Positions 11,591-26,500 of a stretch of 64,000 bases of DNA are shown piece after piece. The notes beneath the pieces were generated by a model. That model was not told the DNA's origin. It did not search any database and worked only from the letters and a program-made list of their open reading frames with translations. Made by a program: the position numbers and the translations under genes. The first letter of the stretch is position 1; the number at the start of each line of letters is the position of its first letter. Source of the DNA: Sipunculus nudus (Eukaryota > Annelida > Sipuncula > Golfingiida > Sipunculidae); NCBI GenBank assembly GCA_026874595.1, contig CM049306.1:30743519-30807518 (forward strand), in the 5' to 3' direction.

Positions 11591-14500
11591 CTGTTGAGAA
11601 AGAATGAATTTTTTGGTAATGCATTGATCATTGATTAAAGCAGCATCAGTACTGAAAACAGTATAAGAATATTCTTTAAATACAAATTCAACTTTTATCA
11701 TTACAGTAATTATTACTTTAAAAACAATATAATAAGTAAATCCATGCTGAAAGTATATTAACTTATTTTTAAATCACTATATATCAACGTACATAGAATT
11801 TTAAGTTTTTTTTTAGTGTGACTTCAGGTCTCTGTAATCTTGTAAGATCTGACAATTTTTATACTTTTTTTGAAGGTAAACTAAAGCATGAACATTAAAT
11901 GTATGCATAATGGTTTTATTTTTGCAATAATAGTCATGGCAGGTAAAAAGTAAAGTACAAATATTAAAAATTAAGAAATAAGAGAAACACATATCCTCCC
12001 TTCATTTTCTAGCTCTTTTGCTCTGAATGCCTAAAAATACTTGCACAGGAAAATAATTTCATGTTATAATTCAGTTCCAAAGTTTCCCCAAAAGGCCCTT
12101 GAGACTTAACGTGCTGCCAGAGGTTTGCGTGTGCTCTACTGATCAATCCCATTATTGTTGTCTTAACCAGAATGTTTTCATTCATTCTTGTTCATATGTG
12201 TGTTTGTGTGTGTGTATGTTCAAACATATCTCATGCAATCAGGAAATTTTCAGGGGATTTCAGGGTTGGACCAATGAAGAATTGATTCAGTTTTGATGTG
12301 GAACTGGCACATGATCCAGATTCAGAAATGTCATCAAGGAATATTCTCAAATGTACAGTCACTAATGCACAAATTACCTTGGGAATATGGGCTAAATAAG
12401 TGAATGCATATACAGATTTGGGAGCATGCCACATGTGGCAAAGGCTTGCATTCCTTAGAGAGCATATTTCTATTTGTCAAATGTGATTAATATCAACACC
12501 TACTCCAATACTTGTCCTCTAACATGGTGCACTGCTCTACCATAGAGGAGCCGGAGGCCTTGCTAGGCTCCCTCAGTCGCTCGGCCAGCAACTGCTTCAC
12601 AGACGCAATCACCTGCATCAGTTCAGCTGTAAATATTCCAGAAAATACCAAGATCAGTAAAAAAAGAATATATACCAACTGTGCTGTGCTTCACCATAAT
12701 TTTATCAAAGGAACATATAAGTAACAAATAGTTAATTTTAAAATGAAATAATATTTTTATTTTACTGTTGTAAAAATAAATGTTGTCATTAAGACTCAAT
12801 AAGCACTGTGTTCCCCCACTCAGCTCAATGTAGTTCTTATATCGTACACAAGATGGCAACAATGTCTCAGTGGACCTGTGCTTCTTGAATTACTCACAAG
12901 GTGGCACTGTGATAATGGTGATCATTATCACTGCACCTTGGTTAGCAATTATGGCATGTTCTCTACTTCTATTTCTATAACTTGTGTCATTTCAGGTTAA
13001 TATCATAGTCAAAGCTGAGAAGAAACTATCAAGACTGAATGAAACACTCTAAACGTACCATGTTCCATCTCTAGGCCGTGAAGTTTGATTTTGAAGGCCT
13101 CATGTTGCGCTTTTTTCTTCAAGCGACATGCTCTGAATAATACATAAAGTTATACATTAAAGAACACCAGCAAAAATTCTGATAGACAGGTCTAGAGTAG
13201 GTGTCTGAAAGGTTAGGATTTTATCTACATGTAAAAGAGGATTAAAGTAACAAACTGTGACCATAAAATTTTTAGTATTCTTCAATGCTGTATACCCTCT
13301 AAATAGCATATCTTAGTAGACACATGATTTTACATTGTTTTTGACACAGTACACAAACCCTGAAATCTTGATTTTTACAAATTTTCATTGTGTTCTTACA
13401 ATTTGTGGACATGTGTTATCCCCTTATTTTATGCAATCATTTAATGTGTCATTCATGTAACTTTAAGTGCATGTAGCATATTATACATCAGTAAAAACCT
13501 CTGTATATTTTTATTGGTTACACAGACAGAGTAAAAATTTCATTGTGTAAAATTCAAAGATACATACACAGTAACACTAAAGTGAATTTACCTGTAGAAG
13601 TAGTTATACATGCAGAGACATGTACTTTAACTTAAGTTTACAGAAGTTCACTGCAAGCAGGATGTTTGACTAAAAAAAAGTTTTTCTTGTATATATATCT
13701 GATCTTATCCATACCTAGAGGCCAGTTTGTTCTTCTCTCTCCTGGACTTGGGCCTGGAGGTTGAAGGCAGGTCACCAGCAGGTGCTATATCATGGATTTG
13801 TCGATTTAATTTTTTCAGTTCATTACCGATCTGGAACAGCTTCTTGGGGTTAGGGGTGACATCGTTACCCTCACCCCTCCTGGCTTTCCCACTATGTTTG
13901 TATTTCATGTCTCCAACACTTGGGTCAAAAACGGGATCAGAAAAGTCATTTAGCACGTGGGGGTCCACCTCCCGGAGTGTGTTACACAACCGCTTGCCTT
14001 TGGGTCCTTTTGCTTGTGTGTTGTACTGCCAGAAGAAGCGTTTCTTCTTTTTCTTGCTGCTTCGACTGTCTGACAGCAAGTGCCACACACTGTCTACTGA
14101 TTCTGTAAAAAAGACAATAAAATATTACTCTTAATGATTCATTCTCATTAAAGAAAACAAGGGACCTATGGGTCACGATGCTCAGCTGTTATATATGATA
14201 AAAAAATATTATTTAGAAATGAGGCACATGCTGGTTTTGTGTGGTAATAAATATAAGCTGTATTATGAGTTGTTTAGCGTATGTATGATTTTGATAGTAC
14301 CTTTGGAGACAGGGAAGAGGATTGATTTCATTTATTTTATTAACAAATGGAGTACTACTGTCACACAGATTTTGACTTGGCCATATAACTTATAAGCAGA
14401 ACATATAATATAAGAGTTTAACTATTTATTAAAAAAATTACAAATATTGTCCCAAATATAATTTTTATTAAAAACAATAAGAGAATAATATGATTTTTTA

Positions 14501-17500
14501 AAATGAAATACAATTGATATGATTATTAAAATAATATTAAAGAATATATTCATGAATGCATTCATGAATACATTTTGAAAGTATTTGCACGAGTATTCAT
14601 ATACTTTCATTTTTACCTGAATTCCCATTCTTTATGCAAGAAATTTTATAATGGAGTACATAATCATATTCGTATTTAAATACAATTACAAAGTATTCGC
14701 ACCATGTCTGGTATTTATTCAGTTTTCACCAAACAATGATGTTGAGAATCCAGAATATACAAAATTCACACATTTAAATAATGATCATAAGTACCTGGTT
14801 TTATGGCTTTTATTTATATTAAAAAATAACTGTAAAAAATTCATTTTGGACTAATTTCTCATCAATGTACACACTAGACACAGTAGGAATCTAGATTAAT
14901 ATTATCAACTGCATCTTTGTCTATCATTAATTTCCTTCATATAATCCTTAATGATTAGTAATGAATAATAGGATTTACTTCTTTATCATTAAAAATGAAC
15001 TGAAAAATGCCATAGGTGACTGCATGGTGTTATTTGGAATATGTGACATTCGACCCATCGATACAAGATTCTTATATCATCAGTAACTGCAAGTTAATTT
15101 CCTGTTATTATAAACTAACAAATTCCTTTTCTATTTTTCTTTAATTTGTTATTAAAAACCAATAAAAATTTATTAATTTATTGTTTATTGTTATGTTGTT
15201 GGTTAAAACTACTAGATGAGTTGGGTTGAACACCTGGATCAACTGTGGCTGGCCATCAGCTGCCTGGATTCTCCCCTCAAGCGTGCATAATTTGATGAAA
15301 GGTCAACAAGGTCAACATACAGGTGACTCAAGAGGGGCTGGAGAGAGCCAAAGTCTGACAGGGTCTCATAAAAAACATTAATAAAAGCTACAATATTTGG
15401 CAAATTTCTTTCAGCTTTCTAAACTAAAAAGCTGAAATCCTTATGTGTGCATGATATGAAAATTATATCAACAGTGCTCACGGGAAACAAACGTGCCATG
15501 GTCACAGTTGGGCAAAATTTAAGGTACTAATTTTATATTTATACTAATAACTTATAAAATTTGAAAAATTCAGAACTAATTTTGGGTATTCAATTGAATC
15601 TTGATTAAATAATGTTACATCCCTGACAAAAAAGATCTCTAGCTTCAGCAATGCCCTTGTTAAGGGAGTAAATATATTTCTTGATTTTTTACAAAGTGCA
15701 TTATGTTTGGGCCCATAACTTAAAAAAAATACACAATACTGACATCATTTCTGGCATGTGCATAGTGAATGTATAGAAAAGTATGTATATTATATATGAT
15801 CAAAGTCAGATCAGTGGTTTTGATATTAGGCAGTCTTAAAGTGTAACATTGGGTTTTCAATGGAAAAATGAAGTTTTTCATTGATATCTCGAAGGAATTA
15901 AGTCCTAGTGATCAAATTCTTGGCATGGTAGGGGATTTTGGAGAAATCTAACTGTATGCCAAATTTAAGGAACTTAGAGCTGAAGCTTGGGAGCTGAGCT
16001 CTAGCAAACTGCATAACACTAGCAATATGTGACATGGTGCTTGAAAACTTGAATAAAATCTACAGTTTTTGATCAACTGGTTTCAAATTTTTGGTGTTAA
16101 CAGTTGAAATGCTAACAAAAACATGCTGTGAAAATTAAATCCACAGCAGTTACAGCAAAAAAACGTGCCATGGTCAAAGTTGGGCAAAATTTAAGGTACC
16201 AATTTTTTATTTTTGCTAATATTTTTAAAAATTTAAAAGATTTTGATCTAATTTTGGGTATACAATTTAATTTTGATTAATAAAAGTAATATTACTGGAA
16301 AAAAGTGCTTAGCTTTAACAAGTTTTGTGTTAAGTGATAAAATTTCTTTCCTGATTATTTAAAAAATGCATTATGTTTGGGCCCATAACTTTTTTAAATT
16401 AAATAATACAGACCTAATTTCTGGCATGTACATAGGAATTATATAGAGGATTATTTATAGGAAATATGAGGAAAAACAGATGAGTGGTTTTGATATCAGG
16501 CAGTCCTAAAGTGTGAAAATAGGTTTTTAATAAAAAATTGAGGTTTTTCCTTAATTTCTCAAAGGAATGAAGTCGCAAAGACCCAGTTTTTGGCTTGGTA
16601 GGAGATCTTGGGGACATCTAACATTATGCTGAATTTTGGATTCCTAGGTCTTACGGTTTCAAAACGTGCCACATCTACGGACGGACGGACGGACGGACGG
16701 ACGGACGGACAGACGGACGGACGACGGACAATGGACCACGACTATAGCTCAGATGACTTATAGTCAGCTGAGCTAAAAATTGGCTTATCAGGCATCACTC
16801 ATGCAACAAAAATTTTTTTTTGATTTTTAGCCGAAGTTTATCCATTTTGAACTCCAGCCACTCAGACATTTCTTACAAAAAAGAAATTTATAAAATTTAA
16901 TTTTTATTATTATGTGCTTTGACCTGTTTAGCAAAACAATTATCTTATCACAAGGTTTTCTCCTGATCAAAATTCATAATAAATATTAAGGTACAAAAAA
17001 TCACCCTTCAACATCGATTTCTGAGGAAAATGACTGAGATAGACCTTTTTTTAGCCTGAAAACACTTTCACTTGTACCAACAGGAAAAGACATGATCATG
17101 AAAAATTAAATAGCATACAAAAAACAAGGGACCTATGGGTCACTGTGCTCAGCTGACGTTAACCTTGAGGGTAAAAATCTAAAATAATATCTAATGGAGA
17201 TAAAGTGTAAGAGGAAGAGGTAATAAAGGCCATGGTTGGTTTATATGATTGGTTTGTATTGATGAGCAAGAAATTGTTGCAAAAAATATTTTGTGACCTG
17301 ACCATGTGTTTCCTAATGTTGAAACTAAAGCATGTGAGCAGTTTGTGAACAAATGATCTGTACTATTACCATGATCATTAGTTGGTTTTTCGATTAACTG
17401 TTGACATTTCAGTAGTTTACACATTTGTTCAATTGAATCTACTTTTTTGTATAATATATATTATTAAATATATATGTATTTTTTTAATGAAATGTATACA

Positions 17501-20500
17501 GTTGAAATATAGCTAATTAACAACATAAAACAGGGCAAACAAAGCCTGATCTCAAATTCTGCTGAGGCAGGAAAATAATGAACAAATGTTTGTACTAAAT
17601 CCTGATTTTTTTATCTCATCAATTATTTTCTAATTTTAGTTTATATTTCTATACATTTCCAATATAACATATATATCTGAATATAAAAGTTGATTCATAA
17701 TTCTCAATTGCATCATCATAAATCTTAATCTTGTCAGATAACACCACATCATGCATACAAATGTTTATTTATTTTTTACCACAAAAATATATCTTTTAAA
17801 TCTGTAAAACAATAAATATCTAAAAATAACACTTGATTTAGATTTCACAATTTTAAATTGTGTCTTTATTTATCCATAATGTGCTTCATATTTTATAATA
17901 ATTTAAGCATACTGATGGGTTCATTTATATGTGTTTAAATCATTTAAAAGAAAATTGATTTCTTTAAAAATGCTACATTACACAACATTGCATCTTCTGG
18001 ATTACACCTTGAATTATTTTTTCAAGGAAAGTTTTTGCATATCGGAGTGGAAACAGCATTACAATTAAGGAGATACAGTGAAAACAATAACAATTACTGC
18101 ATAACACTTGGTGGGTTGGGTTTGTGGGGGGGGGGGGGGGATGATTGAGGTGGTGATATGAGAATAACTGTACACCTGTCACAGCAGGGGATCTCCCCCA
18201 GTGACTGTAACAAATCAGAAACGCTGGCATAGCTGACTTCCAGTGACCTGGAGTGGGACCCTGCATCTGTAATTAAAGCAAGTGACTACAGAAAAAAATC
18301 AATAACTAGCTTAATTTTCAAGCTTTTATTTTCAAATTTCAGATTTAGACAAACTAAATATTTATGTTTACATGCTGTGAAAATTAAATCAATGGTGCTT
18401 ACAGGAAAAAAACGTGCCATGGTCAAAGTTGAGCAAAATTTAAGGTACTGATTTTTTTTTTATGCTTATAACTTTAAAAATTTACAAAATTCAGATCTAA
18501 TTTTGGGTAAACAATTGAATCTTAATTAAACATAGTTATATACTTGATAAAATAGACTCTAGTTTCAAAATTTTTCATGTTAAGTGAGTTATTATTTTTC
18601 CTGATTTTTTACAAAGTCCATTATGTTTGGGCCCATAACTTAAAGAATTTATACTTTACAGACTTAATTTCTGGCATGTACATAGGAACTATATAGAGGA
18701 ATAGTTATGGTAAATATAAGGAAAAACAGATGAGTGGTTTTGATATTAGGCAGACCTGAAGTGTGAAAATAGGATTTTAATAAAAAATTGAGGTTTTTCC
18801 TTAATTTCTCAAAGGAACAAAGTCGCAAAGACCCAGTTTTCGGCTTGGTAGGAGATCTTGGGGACATCTAATATTATGCTGAATTTTGGATTCCTAGGTC
18901 TTACGGTTTCAAAACGTGCCACATCTACGGACGGACGGACGGACGACGGACCACGACTATAGCTCAGATGACTTATAGTCAGCTGAGCTAAAAATGTTGG
19001 TTGACATGTTGGGACTGTTTAATGGTTAAAGTATCCACCAGATGTCACTCCCATATGCTAGGTGGTGGAGAGAGACACCTGGTAGAGATATATGAAGGCT
19101 GTCAAGGTCTGACACAGACAAAGTACTTATTTTCTTACACTGCCAAGTAAGACACTTCAGGTAATAATTGTGTTAAAGGTTAGCGCCTAATTTTTCTGTA
19201 ACTTAACTCATATGAGGTACACTGATGCTAAAATAAACCTGCTATCATGCAGCATTTCAGCTTGTTAGAGAACCAATACTTAGATATAAACAGAATGAGA
19301 TCTTTAGAACTGTAGAGATAAACAAAAGTAGACTCCTATACCTAACTGATTTATAGTTTATATAAATAAGTAACATATTAGGAGGTTTTCTTGGTTTATT
19401 ACAACTGCATATGGAGAATTTTAATGTGTTCCTATAGGATGGTGTCGTTCTCTTTCTGAACAACCAAAAAGTTTGTGTCCAAAATCCAGTACTCCAAGTG
19501 CAGAATCATTCAATAGGACAGTTCACATTGTGAAGATGACAGATGAATATAAGATAGAGGTACCATGAATGTTGAAAGAATGTGACTCCAGTAATAAAAT
19601 AGTTTTATTGTTATCTTACCAGCATCAGAAGAGTAGTCGCTGCACATGTTGCCATCATCGACATCACTGTCACAACTATCACTTCCAAACCCTTCATCAT
19701 TGGAGTCTATATCTTCATTTGGGGTATATGCAATGTCTGTAAATTAAAAACAAAAACAAGATTGATAAATAGGAATGGTGAATAAATTCTGAGAACATAG
19801 CCTTCCACAGCAACTCAAGAGTTAACATTTGGTGTGCCTAAATTTATTGAGGCTGAATTGGTTCATTTTATACATTTGAAGTGTATTGCCATTACTATGG
19901 GGTAACACTGGATGACCACCCCCCCCCCTCCCAAACTTGAGATGTATGTTCCTTAGATGATCCCTCCTTTAATTTAAAAATATTGAGACTATTTTGCTTG
20001 AGGGACCTTGCCTTCACCTCTGGTGCATAATGTGCACTTTGTCCTAAGTCATTTATGTGCTATTTAAGTACACCACTCTTAAAGTGACTTTTACAAAAAG
20101 AAATTGGAAATAAATTTCCATACAATATAAGCACATATTTTTATAGATCTATATCAAAGTACAGTCCAGTAGGTTATGGAATACATAGCAATAATCTGAC
20201 CTTTTCCGTGACTTTGTTTAGAGCTGGCTTCATGCTGTCTCTGTTCCAGGTCGCTGTGTATGAACTGTTTGATTTCCTCCCACTTACTGTCCAGACTGTT
20301 CTCCTGGCTGTCAGGTGCTGGACGTTTCAGTGGACGTACATAGTTGACCAGCGGCGTGACAGTCTGTGTTACTTCACCAGCAGCATATGAAGCTGACCTC
20401 CCTTGGACTGTTTCATTCTGTGCATGTTCTGCTGCAGCAATGCTAGCAGCACCCACAGACTGTTCTGTTAAACCTGCAATCAGACTTTGAACTACTGGAG

Positions 20501-23500
20501 CAGGTACAGCTTGGAGATTCATCGTTGATATTTGAGAAGGATCACTGCCGGATGTCTGACTAGCGTTTTCTGTTTTGATGAAGCTGTTGACAGTGGCTTG
20601 CGTCTGGCATGGAAGGCTAGTCTGTGTAGCACATTGCCATGGCAACGGTGCTGTTGGACTGACTTGGGGCACCCTCCACGACTCACGGCGGTCCATCTCC
20701 TCCATCATGGCGGTTATTTCTGCGGGACTATTCAACTGGGCCAGTGTTGGCCCACAGTTCACTGTGCTTTGGTCGACTTGGAACACATCCTCCATTTTGA
20801 ACACGCCACTATCTGCACCAGGTGACCACAGGGGATCAGACTGCAGGTTTTCAAACCATCCTTCATCGCAAGGCAAAGTCTTATTGAAGTTGAAGTAATT
20901 TTCCTCCAAAGGTTCCTGTTTTACACTCAAGCCGTCATCGTACCAGCCAAACTCACTCCCACACCCACTTATATTGCTGCATGGACTGAGCAGGGCCGTC
21001 TGTTTGTCAGAGTGTTCATGTTCGTACATGGATACACCACAAGGACTTGGAGACTGTAGTAAAACCTCTTGTTGGAGGCTGTGGTCTGCAGCTCCCCCTG
21101 GTGGGTACGGTGGAGGGCAGCTATACTCTTGGAACATGCCGATACTGTTCCCAAATTTCTGCTGCAGCTCTGGCCCGCCCTGCAAAGAAATAATGGTTAA
21201 AATCATCATAATCATTATATCTATGACATATATATATAATATATATCTCAAGGCCTATATTATCCCGACCTAGGCCAATTGATGACTGGGCAAGGCCAAA
21301 TTCAAATTGGGATTAAGGCTAGACCAAATCCCAATTGGGATCTGATCTAAATCTTCAATTAATAATAACTATATAGATGAATGATCCAAGATGCTCACCT
21401 TAATATGACATTTGATCAAATTATATGCACTATTACTTGTTATTTTATCCTTATTTTTTTCCTAACTGAAGATGAAACAGAAACACCTGCAATTTATCTA
21501 ACTTTATCAATATAAAGATCCTAATTGGAAAGTCATGACACTTAAACTCAAATCAGTCTCTAATAATACAGCATGAACGTTTACTGTGAGTGATCTGATT
21601 TAACATGTGGTGGGTGCCACACTCTTTAAAGAAGAATTGTACAGTACACAATTAACGTGAAGCACTCTAACTTATTATTTGATCTTTAGATCTCTAATTT
21701 TTTTTCCTAACTGAAGATGAAACAGAAACACCTGCAATTTATCTAACTTTATCAATATTAAGATCCTGATTGAAAAGTGATAACACTTTAACTCAGTCTG
21801 TTATAACACAGCATGATCATTCACTGTGAGTGATCTGTTTTAACATGTGATGGATGCCACACTCTTTCCAGAAGAATTGTACAGCAAGAGCTGCAGTAGA
21901 TAAATGGGTAGACAGGACAATAAAGAACAAAGACTGATTGGCTGAGCTCATCTTATGTCATCTGAGTGAAAAATGTGTGCATGGCAAGTTAAGTAATAAG
22001 CTTAATTAGAGAAATTAATACAGTGGAGCGCCGTTCATCCGAACATCTCGGGGGACACGGGTTTTGTTCAGATAAACGAACGTTCGGATGAACGAACATC
22101 TGTAAAATAAAATCGTTTCATCGATGTTGTCATCCCGGTATTACTACTAAATGGTGGTACGGTGTCACGGACTTCGGTTAGCTTTCAGAGTTATAAAAAA
22201 CATGAACAGAACAGAATAATGTGTTATAAATACCTTTTTTCTATCAAATCAAAATTTCAATCAAGCTATTATAATATCTTTAATTACTTTATTAAGATTT
22301 TTTGTCAGTAAAGTACATGTACCAGTTAATCTTTCGCTGAACGTGTGGATATCCGCCATGATAGATTTACCGCCCTCAGTGCCGCCCCCTATATGCAGAC
22401 AGTTAAACTAAATGTGCTTGTGAGACTCATTTATTACTTGCTGCGATGTAGAAATTGACAAAATATAAAAAAAAGTTTTATATGAATGCACAGTTTATTT
22501 ACAACAATAGTGCGGAAACATCACACAAATATCACATGAAAACTGATGAACATGGGGTTCGGCGGATCACATGCATCGAGAAAGTCACATCATAAAATCA
22601 GTTAAAATAACTGCGCATATCAGACTGCCTGGAACAATAACTGCCTGCCTGATTTCTGATGTAGTGTAGCACACTCAAGTGAAGCGGGTCGGCCTTCGGT
22701 AGGCTCTCTAACCACGATAGAACACCTTCGACATGAACAAATGCCTCTGAAGCTGTGGGTGGGGGCTTCACGGGGGCTGATGTGTCTTCCTCATTATCAG
22801 ATGTCTCGGGAGCAGCTTCTTGAGTGACTGACTGCACAATCTCCTCGTCTGTCAGCATTGCAGCAGTTGGTAGATCACCATCACAGTGGAGCCAGTCAGC
22901 AACTATCAGTTCACTGTAGTCCGAGTCCACCGCCTTGGCAACTGAGCTGACCTGAATGTCTGTCGGTGATTCCACCTCATCCATATCAGCTGGGGGCTGA
23001 GCACCAGCAGGAGATTTAAGCTCCAGAAAAAGGGAATTCTTCCAGCACTTGTGGATTGTAGACTGTCTCAGGTCATTCCAGGCATCACCTAACAGGTTGA
23101 TGGCATCACGCAAGTTGAAACCGCGCATCCGTTCTATGATGGACAAGCTGCTGTCGACGCAGTCTGCAAGCAAGGATGACAGCAAGCGTTTACGATAATA
23201 TCGTTTTGTACATTCTATGATGCCAGCATCACAGGGCTGTATCTTGCTGGTGCAGTTCTTCGGCAGGAAGATACACCATATGTTCCTGTCACTAGTCCTC
23301 AGTTCATCTTCAATGGGATGGGCGGGGCAGTTGTCCACAAGAAGTAATGCACGTGCTGGCGTCTGCTTCAGACTCTCCCTGGCATACTGACGGACGGACG
23401 GGACGAATTCCTGGTGAAACCAATCCGTGAAGAGCTCACGGCTCATCCACGCGTTTTTCTGAGCCAGATATGCCACAGGCAGGGAGTCCATGTTCACGTG

Positions 23501-26500
23501 CTTGAAACACCTTGGTTTAGTTGACTTCCCGATCACCAGGGGGCGCACTTTGTGTTCACCGGTTGCGTTGGTGCACAACAGAGCAGTAATCCGCTCTTTT
23601 GACACCTTATGTCCAGGAGCACATTTCTCTGACGCATCAGCTAGGGTTTTGTCAGGCAAAACCTTCCAGTAGAGACCTGTCTCGTCTGCGTTGTACACTT
23701 GACAGTCTCTCAAACCTTCCTGTTCTTGCAATTCACGCACGTGGGATCGGAATTCGTCGATATGGCTGGTGTCCGCTGACAAGGCCTCGCCCTGAATCTC
23801 AAGCTGCCAGATGCCGTGACGTTCCTTGAACCGCTTGAGCCACCCACTTGACGCCAAAAATGTACTGTCAGAGCCATGCATCGACTTGTTGTACATCGCT
23901 GCCTTTTCCATCAGGATTGGACCGGAGATATGGCTGCCTTTAGACCGTTCCTGCAGAAACCATGTGTATACGGCCACATCCAGCTTGTCATCAGATGCCG
24001 TGCGCATCATCTTTCGTCTCTTGGAAGCATGCGTGTCTGGCATCTGGCCCTTGAAATCCTTTAGCTTCTGACCACTGTTCTTGATGTCACTAATAGTAGA
24101 TCTGCCAACACTGAACTCTCTGGCCAGCTCAGCTGCCTTGGTGCCTCGATCAAGTCTCTCCAGAATGCTGAGCTTGTCTTCAAGTGACAGGACATGGTGT
24201 TTGCGCTTGCGAGACCCTGACTCCATCTGACATGAAACTTGAGTGCTGTGTTGTCGTGGTGAAGATTTGCTAAATTGTGAATGAACTTGCGTGTCATGGT
24301 ATAGCTTATATAGAAGATAGATTTGCCTGCACTGTTAAACTGCTCAGATGAGTACAAGTTTGAGCGTATCAGAGTCCGACATTATCAGCTCAAAATCTAC
24401 TCGCTCTCATGGCCTGATGGTTTGCAGGTGTGAACAACTTGACATTGCAGGACACAAGGTTAATTAGGGGACTCAGCCGGTGGTAGTTTTCACATCTATA
24501 ACTGCTCAAATGAGTACAAGCCCAAGCTGCGTGTGTACAACTTGGGTAATTAGGCGTTGTCACACCTGCAGAAACGAACCGGTGATGCATTCATAATTAG
24601 TTGGGACCGACCAGGAGTAAATACACGAGCCATTATCAGTTCTTCTTATTGAATAAATATTATTTTTATATTTCCAGATTTTCAAAATTACGGATAAACG
24701 GTCATAATTTCAGTTCTCCAGTTTTAATTACGTATAAACAATTTTACGGATAAACGGTGTTCGGATGAACGGCGCTCCACTGTAGTTAATTTTTTAATTA
24801 ATTGTCAGAACTAAATATGTACTTTTTATCTCTGCAATTACCAATATGACATAGAATCAGGTCTGACAGTTTTATGAAGTGAGCTGATCAAAACAGGTGG
24901 TATGATGCAGGTTTTGTTCCTGAGGACCCACCGGAAGACTGTTGGGAACCAGACATTAAGTTTGTGATAGTCTTTGGGTCTGTAATAGGGCTGTATATAT
25001 ATGTACTCAACAAAAGTGTATAATTGTCATGTATATTAAGTCACCAGCACATAGCTACAAGGACACTGTGTTATCTCTGCTGTCAACAGCTCTTCAGGAC
25101 CATCTTCCTGTGAGCTAGGTCTTTGGCTCAGTTGAGCAGAGACCTTGCTGCAGTGAGCCTAGCGTGTGCTAAATCATGAATTATTAACAAGACAAATGAA
25201 CCAATCATGTGGCTCAAACACAGTCTGTTTAAGTGGCCCGGGGGGGGGGGGGGTGTCTATTTTTAGATTAACAATCTGCAGATGTGAGATGTTATGGAGA
25301 ATCTGACCAATCAAACAAAGGCTTGTAAACCTGGTGAGTTTCCATTGCATGAGTTCTTGTTTATAAGGCATGTGAACAGTTCTGATTTCTGTGTACTGAT
25401 TACTTTGTAAAAATGGATTTGATTGGCCATTTTGATTTTGGCTTCATGTTCAGAATAGCAAGCAGGAGGCCCATTAAAGCTAGATCTCTGCTTAACCAAG
25501 CCAGGGAAATGGCTCTCAGGAGGATATTCATACAATCAGCTGTCTTAATTTATATGCCAGACTCTAACAGCATGAACCAATATCTGTTGTCATATCTGAA
25601 GTCTCAATGATCCCAATCATTTTATACTTTATGCAGTATGCAATGTGGAAATAGTGTCTACCTGCATGGCTATCAATTCTCTGTTTAGTCCTTACCTAAT
25701 CTGAATGACATTTCTGACATTAAGTCATTGCTTTCTCAAATCATGTAAAACTAGAATACGGGTAGTAGACAAGCGAGTATGTGTACCTGCTGAAACCCGA
25801 GTGGGACGGATGAAGTGAGGCATGAATTGAGTGGCAAGTGGAAATAGAGAGATGTGTGTTGCATATAAGCATGGATGTCTGCAGCCGAAATGTGTATATA
25901 AGTAGCGCCACCTGCCACAAAATCCAGAAAGTTATCCAAGCTGTGTACAATTGCAGAATTTTAGGCTGATAAGTAAACCATTCCCGAGATATAAGCCTGG
26001 ATGTCTGCAGCCTGAACGTGAAAGGAGGTGGCGCCAAAATTTTTGGCAGATAAGTCAAACCACCACGGAGATGAGTGATTTTATCCCACGGCAGACAAAC
26101 AGACGGATGCTGTGCAAAAATGGTTGCAGGTGGTGCCACCAGTCTTGAGTATGATAAAGAGCTATGTGAGATCTATACCCATGCAAAATTTCAGGAGGAT
26201 ATGTCAAACCAGTCCTGAGATATAAGCCTTGATGTCTGCAGCCTGAACGTGAAAGTAGGTTGCGCCACCTGCCACAAAATCGAAAAAGCTATCCAAGATG
26301 TATATACAAGCATAATTTTAGGCAGGTAAGTCAAACCACTGCGGAGATATGAGTGATTTTATCCCAGGGCAGACAAACAGGCAGACGCTGTGCAAAAATG
26401 ATCTATACACATGCAAAATTTTGGAAGGATACATCAAACCAGTCCTGAGATATAGGCCTGGATGTCTACAGCCTGAATGTGAATGTAGGTGGTGCCACCT

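Noticed and set aside
13727-14134. 135-codon plus-strand frame
   Set aside because: Antisense to the CREBRF bZIP exon.
20532-20898. Plus-strand frames of 97 and 107 codons
   Set aside because: They are antisense shadows of the large CREBRF exon, whose minus frame has conserved landmarks.
23490-24071. Plus-strand frames inside the Tigger element
   Set aside because: Antisense shadows of the transposase gene.
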